Source: an uncultured Pirellula sp.
GTDB taxonomy: Bacteria > Planctomycetota > Planctomycetia > Pirellulales > Pirellulaceae
Direction of reading: 5' to 3'
Assembly (NCBI GenBank): GCA_903892365.1
Contig: CAITIF010000008.1
Span: 1-7,215, forward strand
Length of the DNA stretch: 7,215 nt
Every line of letters begins with the position of its first letter. Position 1 is the first letter of the stretch. Below the pieces are notes generated by a model. That model worked only from the letters and a program-made list of their open reading frames with translations, was not told where the DNA came from and made no database searches. Both the position numbers and the translations under genes were made by a program. Below, piece by piece: positions 1 through 7,051 of this stretch.

Positions 1-1458
1 ATCGACATCATCTTCAACGATTAAGATATCGCGATCATCACCGATCGTGTTCAAGTCATTGGTCGCACCAAATAGCTCTTCGAATTCTCCATCATCACCG
101 ATCTCGTTGAGGCGATGAATATTAAACTCTTGCGATATAGAGGAGAAATTCATTGAACCGATCGCTTCTTGCAACTCTTCTTCGATTTCACTGGCGGGGA
201 AAATCGAGGAGATGGGGTGCGCGGTTTGCGATCCCAGCGGTGTGTCGGGAAACACTTCGTTCAAATCCGTCCATTGCGAGAAGACGTTTTCGGTAACAGT
301 ACCGATAGGTCCTGCTACAAAAGCATCGGTTACGTTGAGATGGTTTCGAATTGCGGGACCGACCACTTGAATCTCTTCTTCGAAGTCGTCACCAAAAACA
401 TTGCGTGCAACCGTAGGTGTCGGCTTTGGGCTTATCGATGTGCTTGCAGCGGAGGCCACGAACGAGTTGCTGCCAGCAACCTTCACATGATCGACGGACA
501 ATTCTGGAATATCGTTACCGCTTGCGGCGATCGAAGCATTGAACTCATCTTCCGAGTCCATCGCGGCGGAATCATCTAAACTGCCAAACTCGATGGATGC
601 TGAGTTTGTCGCGGGAACAAGATGGCCACTCTCAGACCATGGGCAAGGAAGTTGCTGTAGGTCGGCCCAAGCTTCTTCGATCAAAGAGGATGAAATTGGT
701 TTCTGTCCATAATTGAACCCAAGAAGTAACGCGTGGTCCATGAGTTGATGAACCAAACGAGGAATGCCTTCCGTTGCGCGATAGGCACTAGCGATAGCCT
801 CAGAGGTACAAACGCTGTCAACTTTTGATCCAGCCGTCTGAATTTGGAAGCGCACTTCTTGTTGAACTTCTTCATAATTCCAAGCCGTTAAGTAGCAACG
901 CACCGCTAACCGCTGGTTCAATGCTTCCAGTTGGGGGTTAGCAAGTAAGTGTTCTAGCCGCATGCTACCAACAAGCACAATTCGAACCCGAGCGTCACCT
1001 TGTATGACGATATTGCTCAGGGCTCGAAGTTCTTCCAGAAGCTTGATAGGCAATGTGTCTGCCTCATCCACAATCAGTACCAATGGGGATGCTGGGGTAC
1101 GAGCTTGGGGTTGCAGATGATCATACAAACTGAGCCGTAGTTCACCTTCACCTTGCTCGCGGTACGAAAGTTTGAGTTTGGCCAAAACGCTTTGCAATAG
1201 AGCACGGCGACTGCACAGCTGTGCGCCTTGTAGGAATACGACCTGAAAGTCTTTAGCGATATCTTGTGCCAAGCGGAGTGCGGTTGTCGTTTTTCCGAAG
1301 CCCGTTCCTCCGAAGATGACAGCCGGGCCTTCCGCTCGACGCAATACGCGGGATAGTGTGGACCGAATCTGTTCTTCGTTGCGAGAAGAAAAGAAGGCAC
1401 TGAGATCAGGTACTGCAGAAAATGGCCGACGATTGAAACCGTAAAACGACTCGTACAT
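1..1458 (-). CDS. AAA ATPase of ExeA/GspA/XrtA-associated type, with long acidic C-terminal tail (3' end outside window)
   Basis: The frame is open for 486 codons from the ATG at 1458 to the window edge, with no stop. The N-terminus MYESFYGFNRRPFS is the typical opening of ExeA/GspA-like and exosortase-associated ATPases, which fixes the start. A GAAGGG lies about 8 bases upstream. Walker A is GGTGFGKT (residues 50-57), Walker B LVLIVDEAD (126-134), a sensor-1-like IVLVGS is at 160-165, an arginine-finger-like NQRL at 181-184, and a sensor-2-like EGIPRLVHQL at 230-239. The family is cytoplasmic or membrane-associated; members power type II secretion or polysaccharide export, and related folds act in transposition (TniB). 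Residues from about 275 on form a Ser/Asp/Glu-rich tail with almost no lysine, ending at the edge in DILIVEDDVD. It lies 125 bases downstream of a Wzz-like gene on the same strand, which favours an envelope-polysaccharide role. The substrate is unknown. The family call is strong; the exact role is inferred. Confidence 0.92.
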   Translation of the reverse strand, partial: MYESFYGFNRRPFSAVPDLSAFFSSRNEEQIRSTLSRVLRRAEGPAVIFGGTGFGKTTTALRLAQDIAKDFQVVFLQGAQLCSRRALLQSVLAKLKLSYREQGEGELRLSLYDHLQPQARTPASPLVLIVDEADTLPIKLLEELRALSNIVIQGDARVRIVLVGSMRLEHLLANPQLEALNQRLAVRCYLTAWNYEEVQQEVRFQIQTAGSKVDSVCTSEAIASAYRATEGIPRLVHQLMDHALLLGFNYGQKPISSSLIEEAWADLQQLPCPWSESGHLVPATNSASIEFGSLDDSAAMDSEDEFNASIAASGNDIPELSVDHVKVAGSNSFVASAASTSISPKPTPTVARNVFGDDFEEEIQVVGPAIRNHLNVTDAFVAGPIGTVTENVFSQWTDLNEVFPDTPLGSQTAHPISSIFPASEIEEELQEAIGSMNFSSISQEFNIHRLNEIGDDGEFEELFGATNDLNTIGDDRDILIVEDDVD

Positions 1459-1583
1459 AGTCCGAAGCCCTTCGAAGCATTTCGATGAAGTGATTGGAAG
1501 TTCAATCGGAAAAATGTTTCATAGCTCTTAAGTGTCCTTACTTTGTACTGCGTTAAATTTTCATCTTTCGTAACAAACTAACA

Positions 1584-2690
1584 TCACACGCTGGTAAAGA
1601 GACGTGCGAGTGCCAGTAGAGGTTGCGAAATACTCAAATCTCGCCAATTCGCATCAATTGCAAATCGAACCGCTGCCGAGGCACCCCAAAACAACAATGA
1701 CCATTCGCAACCACTGATCCACCACTGCAAATGATTGCTAGATCGTGTTTCGGGTTTCGCGGTGACTGTTAGTTCACGTTTCGACCCCACACGAAATAAA
1801 GGGATCTGAAGTTCATGTAGTGTGGTTTCGTAGTTGCTTGAAGCAGAAAACGAGTGTGCGGGTTTGCCACGAAGCAAATAAGCTAACCCGATACCTGCCA
1901 TAGCGCCCAAAAGCAAACCGACCATCGGAGCAATCAAGGGATCCTTGGTAATGAATGGATACCATTTCGAGAGCGAGGTAACTGACACGGTTCCAATTAA
2001 GTGAAATCGCTCGGACTGAAGTTGACTTTGCAACGCAGCTGCTCGCTGCTGCAAAGAGGTAACATTTATGGTTGCATTGGGAGTTGTGTTGGCCATCGCT
2101 AACGTCGAGTCGGAAGGTACCGAATTACTTTGTTTGGTGAAGCCGACCGTTTGGGCCGGGACGGTGGGCGAATTTGGGTCGTGAGGTCGCAACTCATCAG
2201 CGGATCGATAGCGATTGGCTAGGTCGAGCTTGTAATGGATCCACCTCAGTTCACGAGCGGTAGCTGTGTTATCGAGTTTCTTCGCCGAGGGTTCCGTCAA
2301 AGTCGCAAGCCACGCTTTGAATTCTTCGATGCTGAGACGTTGATTCCATTCGCTTTCCAAAGTGACGCAATGCAAATCGGGAAGATCGGCCTGAGTCCGA
2401 GTCGCGACTGGTTGAGCGGAATGAGCAGATGCTAACTCCTTTGTGGCAACTTTTCGCAACGATACACAGGCCGGATGCTGTAATGCTGGGTGGGTATCGT
2501 TTAACATTTCATAGAGGACATCCAAGCGACTACTATTCAAGACTACAGTACTTTGGATGCGAAAGGTCATCGGACCTTGTGGGAACAAGTTTAATGACCA
2601 CAATGCTCCTAACAGGGAGCAAAGCAGGGTGAACCAGAGAATGGAAGGGGGACGGTGGGGTGCCCCTGATTTTCGCGAAACCGATGTCAT
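1584..2690 (-). CDS. Wzz-like membrane protein (putative polysaccharide co-polymerase), divergent
   Basis: A 368-residue protein. A hydrophobic segment at about 17-36 (ILWFTLLCSLLGALWSLNLF) is followed by a long, probably extracytoplasmic region. Next come a short heptad-like stretch at 212-228 (LQQRAAALQSQLQSERF) and a second membrane segment at about 252-273 (LIAPMVGLLLGAMAGIGLAYLL). This two-segment layout with a helical region between is that of Wzz/polysaccharide co-polymerases. After the second segment, residues 287-299 (YETTLHELQIPLF) resemble the linker seen just past the membrane in Wzz and BY-kinase proteins. A Trp-rich hydrophobic stretch at 322-345 could be a third membrane segment or an amphipathic helix. 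No kinase P-loop is present; the next gene downstream is a P-loop ATPase and may be its partner. The middle (about 160-210) is low complexity, rich in Thr, Asn and Pro. An in-frame stop at 2739-2741 limits the start; AGGT lies about 9 bases before the ATG. Coding status is good, the family call is only moderate. Confidence 0.72.
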   Translation of the reverse strand: MTSVSRKSGAPHRPPSILWFTLLCSLLGALWSLNLFPQGPMTFRIQSTVVLNSSRLDVLYEMLNDTHPALQHPACVSLRKVATKELASAHSAQPVATRTQADLPDLHCVTLESEWNQRLSIEEFKAWLATLTEPSAKKLDNTATARELRWIHYKLDLANRYRSADELRPHDPNSPTVPAQTVGFTKQSNSVPSDSTLAMANTTPNATINVTSLQQRAAALQSQLQSERFHLIGTVSVTSLSKWYPFITKDPLIAPMVGLLLGAMAGIGLAYLLRGKPAHSFSASSNYETTLHELQIPLFRVGSKRELTVTAKPETRSSNHLQWWISGCEWSLLFWGASAAVRFAIDANWRDLSISQPLLALARLFTSV

Positions 2691-2837
2691 CGTGACGTTA
2701 CCTGTGGGACTTCCTTGTCCTGGGGATGCTTTCGTTTTTCATCGACATCCTAGCCCCAATTACTCAACGATTCTGATAGATGCAGGCTTTTAGTGTACTG
2801 GTGTACGGCTGAAGAAGCTGTCCAAAACGATTCCTCC

Positions 2838-3539
2838 ATGACCAAGTTATTTCGTACCAAAGTTTGTGGCATCAAGACAACGGATGATTTATGCGATGCC
2901 ATCAAGGTTGGGGTCGATGCCATCGGCTTGAATTTTGTGCCAGAAAGTCCCCGCTTCATCGCTCCTAAAGTTGCGGCCGAATTGTCCGCTGCGGCGGCAA
3001 ACAAGGATTTGGCACATAAAGAAGGAGTGGGGCGAATCGCCTTGATTGGGATTTTCGTGAATCCAACTCCAGACTTCGTTCGCCAAATTTTGAGAATCGT
3101 TCCCCTTCAGTTCGTGCAGCTGCATGGCGAGGAACAGGCCGATGATTGGCGCAACTTTGACGACGCGCCGTTGATTAAAGCAATCCGTTGGTCCGGCGAA
3201 AGTCACCAAGCTGGCTATTTGACCCGATGGCATCAGTTGCTAGGAAGTAGACTCGCTGCCTTTTTGGTTGATGCACCTTCTACCGATGTGCGAGGTGGAA
3301 GTGGACTAAAGGCCGATTGGAATTCACTTGTGCCGCGGCCCTCAGTGATTGCCGGTAAGCCGCTGATTCTTGCCGGCGGATTGACGCCAGACAATGTAGC
3401 CCAAGCCATTGCTACGGTCCAACCAGTCGCAGTTGATACTGCAAGTGGCGTTGAAAGCGCACCTGGAAAAAAAGATGCAGGCAAGATGCAGCGTTATGTC
3501 CAAAACGCTCATGAAGCTTGGCATCGGCTCAAAAAGTAA
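2838..3539 (+). CDS. trpF: Phosphoribosylanthranilate isomerase
   Basis: Third step of tryptophan synthesis from anthranilate: Amadori rearrangement of N-(5-phosphoribosyl)anthranilate to CdRP, in the cytoplasm. The 233-residue (beta/alpha)8 protein carries the family motifs in order: KVCGIK with the catalytic Cys10; GLNFVPESPRF (30-40); IFVNP (72-76); QLHGEE (94-99); FLVDAPS with the general-acid Asp145; GGSG (153-156), which binds phosphate; LAGGLTPDNV (178-187); and VDTASGVES followed by PGKKD (199-213). It appears complete and functional. The ATG at 2838 is chosen because TrpF proteins begin only a few residues before KVCGI; it has no clear Shine-Dalgarno sequence. An in-frame GTG at 2793 would add 15 residues and has CAGG before it, so that start cannot be excluded. 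No other trp genes are in the window, so the pathway is scattered. The gene is divergent from the Wzz-like gene and 110 bases upstream of the DUF1015 gene. Confidence 0.97.
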   Translation: MTKLFRTKVCGIKTTDDLCDAIKVGVDAIGLNFVPESPRFIAPKVAAELSAAAANKDLAHKEGVGRIALIGIFVNPTPDFVRQILRIVPLQFVQLHGEEQADDWRNFDDAPLIKAIRWSGESHQAGYLTRWHQLLGSRLAAFLVDAPSTDVRGGSGLKADWNSLVPRPSVIAGKPLILAGGLTPDNVAQAIATVQPVAVDTASGVESAPGKKDAGKMQRYVQNAHEAWHRLKK

Positions 3540-3649
3540 TTTCATTTGCAGCGTGGTATTTCGGTATGGAATTGAAATGGCTCACGCAAAGAACATTCCC
3601 ACTTAGAATTTCGCTTCATCCATTTTGATTTTGTTGAGACAAGTGAACT

Positions 3650-4966
3650 ATGCCTGAGATTCAAGCTTTCCGTGGACTGAGATTCAACTTGGCAACAGTG
3701 GGCTCGCTCAGCGATATCGTCGCACCACCTTATGATGTGATCGATAGCTCCTTGCAGGATAATCTGTATGCACGCTCTGAATACAATGTCATTAGGCTAG
3801 AGCTCAATCGAGCTGAGCCTTCCGACGTTACCGGCGATGAGATCTATCATCGTGCTTCACGCTTTCTGAGAACTTGGATTCGTGATGGAGTGTTGGAAGC
3901 GGAGGGGGATCCTGCGATTTACGTTTACCACCAAGAGTTCAAGTACGCGGGACAGGCACATGTGCGAAAAGGCTTCATGGCCCGTGTTCGTTTGCAACGA
4001 TTCGGAGAAGGAAATATCTACCCTCACGAACAGACTCATGCAAAAGCGAAAGATGATCGCCTCAAATTAACTCGAGCTACACAAGCGAATCTCAGTCAAA
4101 TCTTTGGCTTGTATCCCGATCCTGAGAATACGGCGCAAGAGATTTTGGAACAACACATTGTTACTGTGCGACCGTTGGAGGCGATCGATCATCTTGGTGT
4201 CATTCACCGAGTTTGGCCCGTAACGGATGCTCGCATCATCGGTGATGTGGCGGCCTTGGTTTGCAATCTCCCGATGTTTGTGGCAGATGGCCATCATCGT
4301 TATGAGACCGCTTGCAACTATCGCGATGAACTTGCTGCTCAGGGGCAACTGACGCCCGAGCATCCTGCCAATTATGTACTTTCTATGCTCATCGGAATGG
4401 ATGATCCAGGGTTGTTGGTTCTGCCAACTCATCGATTATTGGAAGGGGTCCCCGAATATTCCGTCGCTGAGATCTGTGAGAAAGTATCTCCTTGCTTCGA
4501 TTGTGAAGTTGCCGGCGATGGTCCGGAGGGAGCCGACAAAATCTGGAAGGATATGGAGGAGATCGATGACCAGATGATGATGGCTCTGTACTCTTCCAAG
4601 GACAGCAAATGGGTCACGCTTACGGCGAAAAAGGAAGCGATTGAGCAGATGGCAAAATTAGCCCCCGACCATAGCCCTGCCTGGCAAGGATTGGGCGTGG
4701 CCATTTTGCATCGTCTGGTTTTCGAAGAGTTATTGAGCTTGAGAGATATACCCAAGCCCACTTACGTGCATTTGGTGGAGGAGGTCGTGGCTGGGTTGAA
4801 GGGTGAGCTAGAAGGCCATCGTCACTATCCTTTAGCCGCTTTGGTGATGCCGGCTACGATCGAACATATCCGTCAGGTCAGTTTGCATCAGGAACGAATG
4901 CCTGCCAAGAGCACTTATTTTTATCCCAAGCTCTTGAGTGGCTTCGTGTTCCATAAACTCGATTAG
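3650..4966 (+). CDS. DUF1015 family protein (COG4198), function unknown
   Basis: A full-length 438-residue member of the DUF1015 family. Recognisable blocks are an N-terminal FRGLRFN (7-13) and VAPPYDVI (24-31); YPHEQTHAKAKDDRLKL (124-140); FVADGHHRYETACNYR (210-225), with the His-His-Arg-Tyr core typical of the family; and a C-terminal block at 417-438 (PAKSTYFYPKLLSG). The conserved His, Asp, Arg and Glu residues look like a catalytic or ligand-binding site, but the reaction is not known to me. No signal peptide or membrane segment is seen, so it is probably cytoplasmic. The start follows from the family's N-terminus; there is no clear Shine-Dalgarno sequence. In other bacteria I recall DUF1015 genes near serine-synthesis genes; nothing here confirms this. 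The stop codon lies 4 bases before the first parS-like site of the segregation cassette. Confidence 0.95.
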   Translation: MPEIQAFRGLRFNLATVGSLSDIVAPPYDVIDSSLQDNLYARSEYNVIRLELNRAEPSDVTGDEIYHRASRFLRTWIRDGVLEAEGDPAIYVYHQEFKYAGQAHVRKGFMARVRLQRFGEGNIYPHEQTHAKAKDDRLKLTRATQANLSQIFGLYPDPENTAQEILEQHIVTVRPLEAIDHLGVIHRVWPVTDARIIGDVAALVCNLPMFVADGHHRYETACNYRDELAAQGQLTPEHPANYVLSMLIGMDDPGLLVLPTHRLLEGVPEYSVAEICEKVSPCFDCEVAGDGPEGADKIWKDMEEIDDQMMMALYSSKDSKWVTLTAKKEAIEQMAKLAPDHSPAWQGLGVAILHRLVFEELLSLRDIPKPTYVHLVEEVVAGLKGELEGHRHYPLAALVMPATIEHIRQVSLHQERMPAKSTYFYPKLLSGFVFHKLD

Positions 4967-4970
4967 ATAG

Positions 4971-4986
4971 CGTTTCGCGTGGAACA
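4971..4986 (+). promoter_or_regulatory. parS: parS-like site 1
   Basis: The 16-mer CGTTTCGCGTGGAACA matches the classic bacterial parS palindrome TGTTTCACGTGAAACA at 13 of 16 positions. G at position 12 is also seen in other natural parS sites. The right half CGTGGAAC is intact; the left half differs from the palindrome at position 7 (G for A). It lies 4 bases after the DUF1015 stop and 140 bases before parA, where a ParB loading or autoregulation site would be expected. Confidence 0.65.
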
Positions 4987-5006
4987 ATTTGCCCAAACGA
5001 TGCTAT

Positions 5007-5022
5007 CGTTTCCCGTGAAACC
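5007..5022 (+). promoter_or_regulatory. parS: parS-like site 2
   Basis: CGTTTCCCGTGAAACC matches TGTTTCACGTGAAACA at 13 of 16 positions; within the central 14 bases only position 7 differs (C for A). It shares 13 of 16 bases with site 1. The two centres are 36 bases apart. It lies 104 bases before the parA start. Confidence 0.68.
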
Positions 5023-5046
5023 AGGGTAACTGTTCCGAAACTGACG

Positions 5047-5076
5047 TTTTCAGCGGCTACCTACATGCGGTAAACT
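5047..5076 (+). promoter_or_regulatory. Possible sigma70-type promoter for parAB
   Basis: TTTTCA (5047-5052), an 18-base spacer and TAAACT (5071-5076), each matching 4 of 6 consensus bases, lie about 50 bases before the parA GTG and downstream of both parS-like sites. It is the best pair I could find in this gap, but a weak one. Confidence 0.25.
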
Positions 5077-5126
5077 CTCATCCGTGCGATTGGAAGGATT
5101 CCAAGTTTGGCGGCGGGGATGGATCG

Positions 5127-5873
5127 GTGGCGCGGATATTCTGTATAGCAAACCAAAAAGGAGGCGTGGGTAAGACCACGACTGCTGTTAATTTGGCTTT
5201 TGCATCCGCCAAAGCAGGGTGCCGAACCCTTCTGGTTGACCTGGATCCTCAGTGTAATGCGACCGGCAGCCTTGGACATAAACCTGCGGATCGTCACCCA
5301 CTTCTGTTGGAGAGACCCCTGCGGGAAAGCCTCCTCGATACGGCAGAAGAGCTGCTGCAACTGCTGCCGGGCTGTCGCAGCTTCCAAGACGTTGACCATA
5401 TGGCCAAAGGTGGAAACGGACAGGCCGCTGTGCTGCAACAGCATTTGGATAGCGGTATGTCGGGCTTTGATATGGTCTATATTGACTGCCCACCTTCGCT
5501 CGGAGCCTTGACTCAAGCGGCTTTGGGAGCAAGTACAGAAGTGCTCATGCCTATTCAATGCGAGTATTTCGCCATGGAAGGTCTGAGCCAAATGATTCAG
5601 GTAATTCGACAGGTGATGCAGCATCAACCTGGGAAATTGACCTTTGGCGGAATCGTACTAACGATGTACGATCCATATCTGGAGTTGACCCACGAGGTGG
5701 ATCGTGAGGTTCGAGAGTTTTTTGGTGAGATTGTTTTCGATACGGTAATCCCCAGGGATGTGGCGATCGCAGAAGCACCCAGCCATGGATTAAGTGTGCT
5801 GGACTACGCTCCTCGGTCCAAGGGAACCCGAGCTTATATTGAACTATGCATGGAGGTATTGGAACGTGACTAA
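5127..5873 (+). CDS. parA: Chromosome-partitioning ATPase ParA (Soj family)
   Basis: A 248-residue ParA/MinD-superfamily ATPase that works with ParB to move and separate origin regions. The deviant Walker A motif KGGVGKTT is at 11-18 with signature Lys11 and Lys16. Walker A' is LLVDLDPQCNAT (35-46) and Walker B MVYIDCPP (116-123). CEYFAMEGL (145-153) and EAPSHG (216-221) are also family blocks. There is no N-terminal helix-turn-helix extension, as in chromosomal Soj-type proteins. The GTG at 5127 is chosen because the family starts a few residues before the Walker A strand; a G-rich GGGGATGGA precedes it. Oddity: in the region matching Soj DARTNL this protein has DPYLEL (182-187), and where Soj has RNVRLSEAPS it has RDVAIAEAPS (210-219), so neither Soj DNA-binding arginine (R189, R218) is present. 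parB follows with an 8-base overlap. Confidence 0.97.
   Translation: MARIFCIANQKGGVGKTTTAVNLAFASAKAGCRTLLVDLDPQCNATGSLGHKPADRHPLLLERPLRESLLDTAEELLQLLPGCRSFQDVDHMAKGGNGQAAVLQQHLDSGMSGFDMVYIDCPPSLGALTQAALGASTEVLMPIQCEYFAMEGLSQMIQVIRQVMQHQPGKLTFGGIVLTMYDPYLELTHEVDREVREFFGEIVFDTVIPRDVAIAEAPSHGLSVLDYAPRSKGTRAYIELCMEVLERD
5852..5856 (+). promoter_or_regulatory. Shine-Dalgarno of parB inside parA
   Basis: GGAGG lies 9 bases before the GTG at 5866. It decides the parB start against the upstream in-frame ATG at 5794, which lies deep inside parA. Confidence 0.75.
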
Positions 5874-6906
5874 AGATCGACGTCTTGGTAAAGGGCTGGC
5901 CGCTCTGCTCGGAACACCCTTGGATGAAATGCAACCTGCTGCTGGCGGAGCTGCCAACGCAACGTTGGATTCTAACTCGAATTCGTCAGCGCCCATGATG
6001 CGAGAAGGACGAACCAATACGGTTGCGCCAGCCTTGCAAGCTGTAGCGCACACGACAGCCGCTGTTAGTAGCACGATAGAACTTTCCGTAGATGAAATCG
6101 AAAACAATCCATTTCAACCACGACGCCAGTTCAACGAAGAAGAAATCGCTGCTTTAGCAGAGAGCCTGAAAGAGCATCAACAACTGCAGCCAGTGCTGGT
6201 GCGCCGCGTTGCTGGAAAGTACCAATTGATTTCCGGTGAACGACGTTTGCGAGCTGCGATTCGAGCGGGCTTTAAGACCGTACGAGCCGAAGTGCGTGAA
6301 GCGGATGATCGCTTGGTGGCTGAGTTGGCCATCGTAGAGAACTTGCAACGCAAAGATCTAAACCCGATTGAAAAGGCGATGTCTTTCCGCCGCTATCTCG
6401 ATGAGCATCGTTGCTCTCAAGAAGAACTGGCTCGTCGTCTCAAGATCGATCGCAGCACCATCGCGAACTTGATGCGCCTATTGGAGCTGCCGGACGCAAT
6501 TCTGGATGATGTACAGACGGATCGTGTTTCAGCTGGTCATGCTCGAGCGTTACTGCCGCTGGGGGATGAAAGTTTGCAACTGCGATTCTGTAAGCAGATC
6601 AAAGAGGAACAGTGGAGTGTTCGTGAGACAGAACGTCGGGTAAGCGAATTTCTGCAATCGGAAGATGCTGAGGACGTCTTGGATCGAGCAGCCCCTTCTG
6701 TTTCAAGGAAAAAGGCCGTATCCCCCCAAATTGCCTCGTTGGAACAAGAAATTAGGTCGGCTTTAGGGACCAAAGTAGAAATTAAACAGAACAGCAACGG
6801 ACGAGGCCGAATAGTAGTGCAATTCGGTTCAGAAGAAGAGTTCGAACGAATCCGCGAATTGCTCCTATCCACTGCCAGCGGACCACGTTTGGCCAGGGTG
6901 GCATAA
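5866..6906 (+). CDS. parB: Chromosome-partitioning CTPase and parS-binding protein ParB
   Basis: A 346-residue ParB/Spo0J protein: it binds parS, loads as a CTP-dependent sliding clamp and stimulates ParA. The N-terminus MTKDRRLGKGLAALLG is the ParA-contacting signature, with the Lys/Arg-rich start. A low-complexity linker spans about 17-70. The CTP-binding domain has NPFQPRR (81-87), LQPVLVR (107-113), GERRLRA (124-130) and ENLQRKDLNPIEKA (158-171). The central helix-turn-helix is at about 184-208 with recognition segment DRSTIANLMRLLEL, followed by VSAGHARALL (221-230). A C-terminal dimerisation domain spans about 285-335. Compared with Caulobacter ParB, the specificity residues R173 and G201 are kept (Arg196, Gly224), while T179 and A184 are Leu202 and Glu207. 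The start is the GTG with a good Shine-Dalgarno sequence; the gene overlaps the parA end by 8 bases, so translation is probably coupled. Confidence 0.98.
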   Translation: MTKDRRLGKGLAALLGTPLDEMQPAAGGAANATLDSNSNSSAPMMREGRTNTVAPALQAVAHTTAAVSSTIELSVDEIENNPFQPRRQFNEEEIAALAESLKEHQQLQPVLVRRVAGKYQLISGERRLRAAIRAGFKTVRAEVREADDRLVAELAIVENLQRKDLNPIEKAMSFRRYLDEHRCSQEELARRLKIDRSTIANLMRLLELPDAILDDVQTDRVSAGHARALLPLGDESLQLRFCKQIKEEQWSVRETERRVSEFLQSEDAEDVLDRAAPSVSRKKAVSPQIASLEQEIRSALGTKVEIKQNSNGRGRIVVQFGSEEEFERIRELLLSTASGPRLARVA

Positions 6907-6934
6907 AGAAGTTTCGGTTCTCGATGAACCCGGG

Positions 6935-6963
6935 TTGTCAGGTTGAGTCTTCTAAGTTAGAGT
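6935..6963 (+). promoter_or_regulatory. Possible sigma70-type promoter for the tRNA
   Basis: TTGTCA (6935-6940) matches 5 of 6 bases of the -35 consensus. It is spaced 17 bases from TAGAGT (6958-6963), which matches 4 of 6 of the -10. It lies after parB and about 90 bases before tRNA-Pro, so it would give a 5' leader of roughly 80 bases. Confidence 0.35.
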
Positions 6964-7051
6964 TTTAGCATATTGGTTCTGGCAGTCAGTTTGGCGAACG
7001 AATCTGCAAAGTTTCGGATTGATCAAAAAGACAATGTTGCCAGTTTCGATA

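Noticed and set aside
169..579. Plus-strand open frame of 136 codons
   Set aside because: It lies opposite the ATPase tail and its protein has no recognisable domain; the minus frame is continuous and starts with a clear family signature.
1074..1505. Minus-strand open frame of 143 codons
   Set aside because: It overlaps the ATPase core in another frame; the Walker motifs are in the frame starting at 1458.
2721..2759. Imperfect inverted repeat GGGGATG / CATC...CCCC between the divergent genes
   Set aside because: It pairs only with a large bulge and matches no known operator; chance is a sufficient explanation.
2793..2837. GTG start giving trpF 15 extra residues
   Set aside because: Extra residues are not expected before the family's first strand; the ATG at 2838 is preferred, though CAGG before the GTG leaves some doubt.
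5061..5627. Minus-strand open frame of 188 codons opposite parA
   Set aside because: It is the antisense shadow of a certain parA gene, with no domain seen.
5794..5865. Upstream ATG as parB start
   Set aside because: It would overlap parA by 80 bases and add 24 residues unlike ParB; the GTG at 5866 has GGAGG before it and gives the standard ParB N-terminus.
6916..6930. GGTTC-TCGAT-GAACC hairpin after parB
   Set aside because: The stem is only five pairs and no T tract follows, so it is not called a terminator.
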